Below are positions 26,276 through 32,794 of a DNA stretch of 48,380 nt, piece by piece. Position numbers and translations under genes: made by a program. The notes beneath the pieces are model-generated. The model was given only the letters and a program-made list of their open reading frames with translations, was not told the DNA's origin and ran no database searches. How positions within the stretch are numbered: position 1 is the stretch's first letter; every line of letters starts with the position of its first letter. Source of the stretch: Bacteroidales bacterium (GTDB taxonomy: Bacteria; Bacteroidota; Bacteroidia; Bacteroidales; Lentimicrobiaceae); the NCBI GenBank assembly GCA_022837485.1, contig JALHHH010000034.1, forward strand, positions 1-48,380, read 5' to 3'.

Positions 26276-28029
26276 GCCCTCAGCTCCGAGTGACCGGGCT
26301 GAAATCCATACGATTTAGTTTGATCGTTGCGCTTGGTTCTGCCAATTTTCTGCAACAGCCGTTGGAGGAATCCGGCCGGAGAAAACACCATTTTCTTAGA
26401 ATCAAAATACAGAAAATCGCCAGCGAATGAGATCGTGTGCAATCCCGAAAAGCCGGCGGGTGGCTCAACCATTCCTACCGGAGTTTCCAGGAAGGCATTG
26501 CCGGTGAGAATATTGACTTCATTAATGATTACCCGGCCTCCGTATGTATGAGAGCAATCCTGGGCCGGGCGGTAAAGTTTGTTGTCGAGACGGAAAAATG
26601 GTCCTGCCGGACGGGCATTGGCCACGTCTGCCTTTACCGGATTAAGCTGGTGCGGAACATACGGTCCTTCCAGGGTTTCGGAATGCCAGATGTGCAATTC
26701 CACGTTGGTAGCATGGGCCGGGGTGAAAAACAGATAGAAGTCGTTGTTGTGCATTACCAGTGTCGGGTCGGCTGCCGCTACACCCCGGATCAGCGTGCGC
26801 ACGTGTTTCAGCTTCATCTCCGGCTTGTCGAGGCGATACAGCTCAATCGATCCGTGATCCTTGGCTTCAGGGATGCAGTAAGTTTCGTTTTCGTGAACGA
26901 ATATAAAAGGGTAGGAGAGGTGCCATGGTTCTTCCAGCGCACAGTTAATTTCTCCGGCTACCCCGTCGCGAACGCTGTATCTGCATGCCGATATAATGCC
27001 CTTGCCCCGTTGATAGGAGTAATCCTCAAACAGCAGCAGGAGTTGCTGATCGTCGCGCAGCGCAAAGCCATCCGCAAAGTAGCGGTTTTTGCCTTCTGCT
27101 CCAATCCAGTCGACAGCATCCGGGTCAATGGAGAAATCTATATTGCCGATAATCTCAGCGGTTCGTGCCCGTAAAACTCCTGTAGTCCATTTTTCAGCTT
27201 CAAGCAGGTCACGGAAATGGAATTTCAGTTTGTTTGCCAGCAACTGCAGCAGAAACTGAAGCATGGTGGTATTTTCAGGTTCTGTGTAAATGCCGGTCAT
27301 TGGCGTTGCCGGTTCAGCCTGCGACGGAAAGGTATGCTGTAGGGCTATTTCACGGCACACATCTGCCGGCCAGTTTTCCGATAAACGGATGGCCTGTGTA
27401 AGGTTGGCTTTCCATGAATGACCAATCGTGGAGAAATGCCCTTTACGGAGAACAATGCCTCCGTCGAGCGTTTCGGTGAGCCTCTGCAGTATGGAAGCCG
27501 TAACCGGATCGTGATGCAGTATCTCCCTGAAAGCAGGGGGGACACCCCTGTATTTCAGCTCATCGCCGTGATGAAACGACCATACTCCGTAAGGAGCTGC
27601 CGTAAGCACAGGCCCGCGGATTATCCCGAAGGCAAATTTTAATATGAAATCCGGGGTATAGGACCGGATCGACTCCAGATCTTCGTTGCTAAAGTACTCG
27701 CTGTATTTTCCTTTGCGGGACGTCCGGCATCTGAGTACGGGCACTTTTTCAAGTCCTTGAGGATGATTTGTTATCCGAAAATCCTCCGGTTTGAAAAAAT
27801 ACTGGTAATACTTTTTAAACAGGATTTTTTTCCAAGGATAGGATGCGAGTTTTGATGTAAATGAAGTCTTTTTCTCTTCAGGATTCTGGGCGGGTACGAT
27901 CACAAGAACCGGTTCGGCAATGCCTTCCGACAGCAAACGTTCTACAGCCCTGGCCTGCCATTCCTGCATGCCGGTTTCCCTGCACATCAAGGCAAATCTC
28001 AGGATTTTACGTTTACCGGTTTCTGTCAT
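26227..28029 (-). CDS. Formyltransferase-like and five-bladed-propeller fusion
   Basis: A 600-residue protein with an N-terminal formyltransferase-like part (about 10-245) and a C-terminal beta-propeller (about 295-570) of the kind found in glucosamine inositolphosphorylceramide transferases and GH43-like proteins. In the first part GVWSFHHGDELKYRG (148-162) aligns with the NxHxSLLPxYRG catalytic motif; the Asn is Ser151, His153 is kept, and Asp189 in LDGG corresponds to the catalytic Asp. The propeller shows YFADGFALRDD, WHLSYPFIFVHENETYCIPEA and ADPTLVMHNNDFYLFF. The gene sits between a GT4 glycosyltransferase (4-base ATGA overlap) and a Wzx-like flippase, so it may modify a surface sugar. 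The last ~25 residues overlap wzx and may be an out-of-frame remnant. Loss of the Asn makes formyl transfer uncertain. Confidence 0.75.
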   Translation of the reverse strand: MTETGKRKILRFALMCRETGMQEWQARAVERLLSEGIAEPVLVIVPAQNPEEKKTSFTSKLASYPWKKILFKKYYQYFFKPEDFRITNHPQGLEKVPVLRCRTSRKGKYSEYFSNEDLESIRSYTPDFILKFAFGIIRGPVLTAAPYGVWSFHHGDELKYRGVPPAFREILHHDPVTASILQRLTETLDGGIVLRKGHFSTIGHSWKANLTQAIRLSENWPADVCREIALQHTFPSQAEPATPMTGIYTEPENTTMLQFLLQLLANKLKFHFRDLLEAEKWTTGVLRARTAEIIGNIDFSIDPDAVDWIGAEGKNRYFADGFALRDDQQLLLLFEDYSYQRGKGIISACRYSVRDGVAGEINCALEEPWHLSYPFIFVHENETYCIPEAKDHGSIELYRLDKPEMKLKHVRTLIRGVAAADPTLVMHNNDFYLFFTPAHATNVELHIWHSETLEGPYVPHQLNPVKADVANARPAGPFFRLDNKLYRPAQDCSHTYGGRVIINEVNILTGNAFLETPVGMVEPPAGFSGLHTISFAGDFLYFDSKKMVFSPAGFLQRLLQKIGRTKRNDQTKSYGFQPGHSELRAWEPYRCLFLESVYCK

Positions 28030-29192
28030 CGCTTTCTTAAAATTACCTGGTATAAAGAATTCAATTGCCCGGTAACTGCACGACTGCCGTATGCCTGAGC
28101 CACCGCTTCAGCCATTTCGCTGACCGGAAATTCTTCCCGTTTTTCAATTACTTCTGCAAGAGCTTCGGCCATAGCCTTTACATCGCCATCCGGAACGATA
28201 CGTCCGTAACGTTCCCCGATAAAATCCTTCAGATCGGCAACATCGGTAGTTACTACCGGTACTCCGCAAGCCATGGCTTCATAGGCGACTATGCCAAAGG
28301 TTTCGTAATTGCTGCTTATTGCCAGACAGGTAGCTTGTTTCATTTCCCATGCCAGGCTTTGTCCGGTAAGCATTCCGGTAAATTGGACGGCAACGGCCGG
28401 CAGATTCTTTTCTGCGGCATACTTCTCTGTTGAATCCCTGTCAGATCCCTCTCCGGTGAGAATCAGCCGGGCTTCCGGGAACTGCTTGTGAATCATTGTG
28501 AATGCATCGATCAGCAGCCTCAGGTTTTTCGATTTTTCTTCAAAACAGCTTACGTTCAGTATGCGGGGAGTGGCAGTCAGTGTGCGCCCTTCGGGATGAA
28601 AAAGTGCAGTGTCCACAACATTGCCAACAGGACTGGAAGTAAATTTTAGTCCCCGTGCATGCATCGCATTCTCCAGTCGCTTCGATACTACCGTTACGGC
28701 GGCAGCATGCCGGATCACGCATTGTGTGGCCTTTTTTAGAAAAAAGCCTTTGAATTGCAGGTTTTCAGGGTAATAGCGCGACCAGTGCTCGGTAACAAGA
28801 TAAGGGATGCGCCAAATGCAGGAAGCAAAAAGGGCAAGCAGTCCTGCCCGGGTAAGTATGTGTGCATGAATCAGCTGCGGTTTACCGTTTATCTCCGCGG
28901 CTTTACGGATGGCTTTTATCCAGGCTGCTGCCTGCCTTAATCCCCGGAAGATGCCCCGGTTGTTGTAGCCGAAGATTACTTCGGTCAGCCGGCCTTCATG
29001 GAGAATTTCGTATCCGGATCCCTGGTTTGCAGTTTCGCCTGTACGGGGTGTTGCATATGCTGTGGTAACAATGTAGCCGGCTTCTGCAGCTGCCAGTGCA
29101 TGTTTCCTCACAAACAGTCCCAACATGGGATCGGCAGCCGTGGGATACCAGCGCGAAATGTAGAGCAGATGAATATTTTTCGGTTCGCTCAT
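28026..29192 (-). CDS. GT4-family glycosyltransferase
   Basis: A 388-residue GT-B glycosyltransferase of family 4. It has the N-terminal HLLYISRWYPTAADPMLGLFVRKHA motif typical of surface-glycan transferases, ILNVSCFEEKSKNLRLLIDA, RLILTGEGSD and the donor-site GIVAYEAMACGVPVVTTDV with its Glu. It would transfer a nucleotide sugar residue to a growing lipid-linked glycan. ATG at 29192 is preferred over the open frame to 29258 because it gives MSEPKNIHLLYIS and lies 18 bases after a promoter box. It begins the operon that continues with the formyltransferase/propeller and flippase genes. Donor and acceptor are unknown. Confidence 0.9.
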   Translation of the reverse strand: MSEPKNIHLLYISRWYPTAADPMLGLFVRKHALAAAEAGYIVTTAYATPRTGETANQGSGYEILHEGRLTEVIFGYNNRGIFRGLRQAAAWIKAIRKAAEINGKPQLIHAHILTRAGLLALFASCIWRIPYLVTEHWSRYYPENLQFKGFFLKKATQCVIRHAAAVTVVSKRLENAMHARGLKFTSSPVGNVVDTALFHPEGRTLTATPRILNVSCFEEKSKNLRLLIDAFTMIHKQFPEARLILTGEGSDRDSTEKYAAEKNLPAVAVQFTGMLTGQSLAWEMKQATCLAISSNYETFGIVAYEAMACGVPVVTTDVADLKDFIGERYGRIVPDGDVKAMAEALAEVIEKREEFPVSEMAEAVAQAYGSRAVTGQLNSLYQVILRKR

Positions 29193-29209
29193 AAAGCATG
29201 CTTGTGTGC

Positions 29210-29217
29210 CAAAGGTA
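29210..29217 (-). promoter_or_regulatory. Promoter box TACCTTTG for the glycan operon
   Basis: Matches TAnnTTTG on the minus strand, 18 bases before the ATG at 29192. Confidence 0.5.
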
Positions 29218-29309
29218 AGGAAAATGGCCAAATTCAGCTCAGCCGGGTCTTTATTCATACCTTTACAGGATGGAATAACGGCCCGTTACGGCTTGTTAGT
29301 ATGTAAGTG

Positions 29310-29954
29310 TTAAAGTCCGAAAAGCGAGGGCAGTTCTCGTATATCGCCTGCCACTGGAAGTCCCGTTTCTGCCAGCCGCTTTTCCGATTGGTGCCCGTTG
29401 GCAATCAGTATGCAACGTATTCCGGCTTTTCTTGCTACTTCCATGTCGTGAAGGGTGTCGCCGATCAGGCAGGTAGTTGCGGGGTCGAAGCCTGTAACCT
29501 GCATCACCGTCTGCGTAAGCTCCAGCTTACCTCCACCGAGGTGGTTGCTGATGCCGAAAATTTGCCTGAAATATTCTTCGATGCCGTTGCAGTGCACCAC
29601 ACGCAGCAATTCTTCCTGCTCCATGGACGACAGTATGATTTGCTCAAAACCGTTTTCGCGGAACCGATTCAGAATGCCGGCAGTTCCTGCATGAAGGGGA
29701 ATGCTGCAAACCCTTGAGAGGTAGATGTCCATGTATTCCTTTGCAACCGCTTCGAATGGCTCGCTTCTGAAGTTCATACCTGCTGCAAGGTAATAATCTC
29801 TAACGGGGAAGGTAAAAATTTCCAGATACCTTTCCCGCGAAAGCGGTTTAATGCCTCGCCTCTCCAGCAGTACATTGATGATTTCAAGGCAAAGGTCCAG
29901 GTCGTCGAGCAGGGTTCCGTTGAAGTCCCAGATAATGTTCCGGATGTGTTTCAT
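29310..29954 (-). CDS. HAD-family hydrolase, phosphoglycolate-phosphatase-like
   Basis: A 214-residue HAD phosphatase. The nucleophile motif is IIWDFNGTLLDD: the first Asp is present but the usual second Asp (+2) is Asn, a variant (DxNGT) seen in a Bacteroidota subfamily. Motif II is ILSSMEQEE, motif III Lys appears in GGGKLEL, and motif IV is CLIGDTLHDMEVA. The cap is the four-helix type (25-95). It may hydrolyse a small phospho-metabolite, possibly with weak or altered activity. ATG at 29954 is preferred because it gives MKHIRNIIWDF, but an in-frame ATG at 30008 would add 18 residues and lies 35 bases after a promoter box. Neighbours give no clue about the substrate. Confidence 0.82.
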   Translation of the reverse strand: MKHIRNIIWDFNGTLLDDLDLCLEIINVLLERRGIKPLSRERYLEIFTFPVRDYYLAAGMNFRSEPFEAVAKEYMDIYLSRVCSIPLHAGTAGILNRFRENGFEQIILSSMEQEELLRVVHCNGIEEYFRQIFGISNHLGGGKLELTQTVMQVTGFDPATTCLIGDTLHDMEVARKAGIRCILIANGHQSEKRLAETGLPVAGDIRELPSLFGL

Positions 29955-30042
29955 TATTGTTTTATACCAGTGCTTGATAAAAGATGCACGTGCGTTGATC
30001 CGGTTCATGGATTAAATTATGCCGGTTATCGTAAGTGCTGGG

Positions 30043-30050
30043 CAAAGGTA
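30043..30050 (-). promoter_or_regulatory. Promoter box TACCTTTG for the HAD gene
   Basis: Matches TAnnTTTG on the minus strand, 35 bases before the upstream in-frame ATG (30008) of the HAD gene. Confidence 0.45.
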
Positions 30051-30109
30051 TGGCAATTTAACGGCTAAAGTATTTTACGGACCGGGGTTTTCAAAATCAA
30101 TGGAAGGCG

Positions 30110-30117
30110 TATCTTTG
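30110..30117 (+). promoter_or_regulatory. Promoter box TATCTTTG for the DUF4293 gene
   Basis: Matches TAnnTTTG on the plus strand, 18 bases before the ATG at 30135. Confidence 0.5.
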
Positions 30118-30134
30118 CACAAAAGATCATCACC

Positions 30135-30611
30135 ATGATTCAACGTATTCAATCCCTTTACCTGGCTCTTTGCGCAACGGTTCTCGTTCTGGCTTTTTTC
30201 TTTCCCCTTCTCACCTACATAGATAACATTCAGATCTATCTGGAGGTTTATATCAGCGGCTTGCGCGACAGTTCCAGCCCGGCTGTGGAGGCCGGTAAAA
30301 GCCTGCTGCTGGGATTGCAGATTGTAACCGCCGGCGCAGTGCTGCTTTCCTTACTGAGTATATTTCTTTACAAAAACCGCCCGGCACAGCTGAAGCTGGT
30401 GCGTTTTCTGGTAGGACTCATCCTTGTGGATATCGCGCTGGTATTTTTTCAGGTAGGAGGGATGCTTTCTGCGCTCACCGGTATCGAAACCGAATTCAAC
30501 CATCCTGCCATTTACCTGATGCTGGCCGGACTCGTTCTAGCAGTTCTGGCATACAGGGGAATCCGTAAAGACGAAGCGATGGTGCGTTCGGCAGACAGAC
30601 TCAGACCGTAA
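30135..30611 (+). CDS. DUF4293 family membrane protein
   Basis: A 158-residue protein with four membrane helices, beginning MIQRIQSLYLALCATVLVLA, the characteristic start of the DUF4293 family restricted to Bacteroidota. The function is unknown. The charged loop between helices 1 and 2 and the short basic tail are normal for the family. It overlaps the convergent phosphodiesterase gene by 11 bases at the 3' end. Confidence 0.88.
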   Translation: MIQRIQSLYLALCATVLVLAFFFPLLTYIDNIQIYLEVYISGLRDSSSPAVEAGKSLLLGLQIVTAGAVLLSLLSIFLYKNRPAQLKLVRFLVGLILVDIALVFFQVGGMLSALTGIETEFNHPAIYLMLAGLVLAVLAYRGIRKDEAMVRSADRLRP

Positions 30612-31104
30612 GTTTCCGCGGGATTTCCAGAATTTCCAGGTCACTTATGTCCTTGCCGCCGATCACAAACCGCACAAGGGTGGATACGGTATGCAGACCC
30701 GAGATTCCTGCTGCACCGGGATTAATATGAAGTAATCCGTTTTTCGGATCGTTTACCACCTTTAATATATGCGAATGACCTGAGATGAAAAGTCCGGGTT
30801 TTAATTCGTAGATTAGTTTACGGGCTTCTGTAGTATATTTTCCGGGATATCCCCCGATGTGCATCATCAGCACCCGCACATTTTCACACATAATATCCTG
30901 GTATAATGGATAAAACGAGCGGATGTCGTAGCCGTCAATGTTTCCGTAGACGGCCCGGAATGGTTTCAGCGAGGCCAGGGTTTTGGCAGTTTCCAGATTG
31001 CCAATGTCGCCCGCATGCCATATTTCATCGCAGGCATTCAAAAAACTGAAGGCCTTTTCAGGGATGTGGCCGTGGGTGTCGGAAAGCAGTCCTATGGTTT
31101 TCAT
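30601..31104 (-). CDS. YfcE-type metallophosphoesterase
   Basis: A 167-residue calcineurin-like phosphodiesterase of the MJ0936/YfcE group. The metal motifs are LLSDTHGH (Asp8, His10 region), IWHAGDIGN (GDxxN), AVYGNIDGYD (GNxD), MHIGGYPG and FISGHSHILK with LHINPGAAG at the end. It probably cleaves phosphodiesters such as cyclic nucleotides, though the natural substrate is unknown. It is followed upstream on the same strand, 65 bases away, by ilvA, so it may be co-transcribed with it. Confidence 0.92.
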   Translation of the reverse strand: MKTIGLLSDTHGHIPEKAFSFLNACDEIWHAGDIGNLETAKTLASLKPFRAVYGNIDGYDIRSFYPLYQDIMCENVRVLMMHIGGYPGKYTTEARKLIYELKPGLFISGHSHILKVVNDPKNGLLHINPGAAGISGLHTVSTLVRFVIGGKDISDLEILEIPRKLTV

Positions 31105-31169
31105 CGGCGGTATATCAAATGCAGGGCTTGTTCAGACCCCGGCCTGTGAACGAAAGTTTTCAAGAAATC

Positions 31170-32405
31170 TTACCTGAGTACCTGATACTGCATCCCTTTT
31201 TTGTCGAGTTCGGTAAGTATGGTTGGCAACTGGGTAGTATCCTGAAGGTTAAATGTGATGGTAACCTGAACGTATCCGACCGGCACGGAAGTGGTTGAGC
31301 GTTCGTGCTCTATGTCGTGGATATTGGCTTTCATCCGCTCAAGGATTGAAATGATCGACTTCAGCATCCCCGCCTGATCCGGGATAAGTACCTGAATCCG
31401 GGCTCTTAGTCCCTCGTCCATAACTCCCTTATCGAGAATCTGTTCCAGAATGCTCATGTTGATGTTGCCTCCGCTGATAACCGGGATTACCTTTCGGCCT
31501 TTAACATCCGTTTTACGGAAAAGTATGGCAGCCATGGCTGCAACACCCGAGGGCTCGGTCAGGATTTTGGCCCGTTGCAGCAGAAGGTAAGCCGTTCGCG
31601 CCATTTCGGCATCGTTTACCACCACAAATTCATCCACCAGACTGCTGGCAGCCTCATACGTAAGGTTGCCCGGAGATTTTACAGCAATTCCGTCGGCAAT
31701 CGTATTTACCGAAGTCAGAGCCGTGGGGCCGCCTTTTTCAATCGAGACTTTCATGGATTGTGCACCGTCGGCTTCCACTCCGATAATGCGGATGGAGGGA
31801 TTGAGCTGCTTGAGCGCAATGGCAATCCCGGCGATGAGTCCGCCTCCGCCTATAGGTACAAACACCTCGTCAACATTCCGGAGTTGTTCAAATATCTCCA
31901 GTCCTACCGTTCCCTGCCCGGCGATGATGTAAGGGTCGTTGAACGGATGAACGAAAGTGGCTCCCGTCTTCTCCTGGAATTCAAGGGCTGCATTAAAGGC
32001 GTCATCAAACGTTTCACCGGTAAGAATTACTTCGGCTCCGTAGCTGCGGGTGGCTATTACTTTCAGGGGCGGTGCAAATACCGGCATAAATACTGTACTT
32101 TTTACCCCAAGTTTTGTTGCGGCATAGGCTACTCCCTGTGCATGGTTTCCTGCGGAAGCACACAGAACACCGCGCGATGCTTCCTCTTCGCTCAGGTTGC
32201 TGATTTTGTAATACGCCCCCCTGACCTTGAACGATCCGGTGGTCTGAAAGTTCTCCAGTTTCAGGTATACTTCGGCATCCGCCATAGCCGAAAACGACTT
32301 GCTGCGCTCGAGCGGAGTTTGCTTTACAACATCGCGTAAACGCGACTGGGCATTGATGATGTCGGAAAACCGAGGCAGGGGAAGCGGGCTGTTTGCAATG
32401 GACAT
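31170..32405 (-). CDS. ilvA: Threonine ammonia-lyase with one ACT domain
   Basis: A 411-residue pyridoxal-phosphate enzyme deaminating threonine to 2-oxobutyrate, the first step of isoleucine synthesis. The PLP lysine is Lys60 in TGSFKVRGAY, the phosphate loop PIGGGGLIAG lies near 190, and PVISGGNINMS near 320 closes the catalytic part. A single ACT domain at the C-terminus (about 332-411, ARIQVLIPDQAGMLKSII) suggests allosteric regulation by amino acids. The length fits the one-ACT form. ATG at 32405 is preferred over the in-frame start at 32429 because the promoter box at 32427-32434 overlaps the latter. No other branched-chain genes are adjacent. Confidence 0.93.
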   Translation of the reverse strand: MSIANSPLPLPRFSDIINAQSRLRDVVKQTPLERSKSFSAMADAEVYLKLENFQTTGSFKVRGAYYKISNLSEEEASRGVLCASAGNHAQGVAYAATKLGVKSTVFMPVFAPPLKVIATRSYGAEVILTGETFDDAFNAALEFQEKTGATFVHPFNDPYIIAGQGTVGLEIFEQLRNVDEVFVPIGGGGLIAGIAIALKQLNPSIRIIGVEADGAQSMKVSIEKGGPTALTSVNTIADGIAVKSPGNLTYEAASSLVDEFVVVNDAEMARTAYLLLQRAKILTEPSGVAAMAAILFRKTDVKGRKVIPVISGGNINMSILEQILDKGVMDEGLRARIQVLIPDQAGMLKSIISILERMKANIHDIEHERSTTSVPVGYVQVTITFNLQDTTQLPTILTELDKKGMQYQVLR

Positions 32406-32426
32406 GATACTGGATTTTGGGTGATG

Positions 32427-32434
32427 CAAAGGTA
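32427..32434 (-). promoter_or_regulatory. Promoter box TACCTTTG for ilvA
   Basis: Matches TAnnTTTG on the minus strand, 22 bases before the ilvA ATG at 32405. Confidence 0.5.
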
Positions 32435-32794
32435 CAAATTTAGGCCGATGCGAAACATAAAACCATTTCAGTTATTACAGTAATAAGCTAAACGTAGCGG
32501 CAGAAATTCATTCGCATAATATTTTTTCCATATAGAACGGCATGTCCTTTTTCCAGGCTCCTGTGGTTTGCGCACTCAATCCGTTTGCGGGATATGCAGA
32601 ATAGGAAAGCAAACCATCGTCCGGTTTGCAGATTTGATGTTTATTGGCTTTGTATACATCGGATCGTCAATAATTTTAGCAGAATAATAAAGTTGGAAAA
32701 TATTTGAATCACAGAGAACAATTTCGCCTCAGGCAGTTGTAACTTTAAGGTGTAATCCACACAGGGTCTTAAAAGTTAAACCAAATTTTTTCAA
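32435..32794. other. AT-rich intergenic region with GGTTTGC words
   Basis: A 360-base gap between ilvA and the T9SS protein gene. It contains GGTTTGC at 32565-32571 and 32623-32629, CGTTTGC at 32582-32588 and the inverted GCAAACC at 32609-32615. The last two GGTTTGC-type words form a perfect 7-base dyad with a 7-base spacer. No exact TAnnTTTG box was found near the gene; TAACTTTA near 32740 is a 7/8 match. No RNA gene was recognised. Confidence 0.4.
32609..32629. repeat. Inverted repeat GCAAACC-N7-GGTTTGC
   Basis: Perfect 7-base dyad about 165 bases upstream of the T9SS-secreted protein gene; a possible operator or RNA hairpin. It has no T-run, so a terminator for ilvA or other genes is unlikely. 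Confidence 0.4.

Noticed and set aside
31575..32339. 254-codon plus-strand open frame
   Set aside because: It is the complement of ilvA, whose PLP and ACT motifs are intact; the translation has no recognisable domain.
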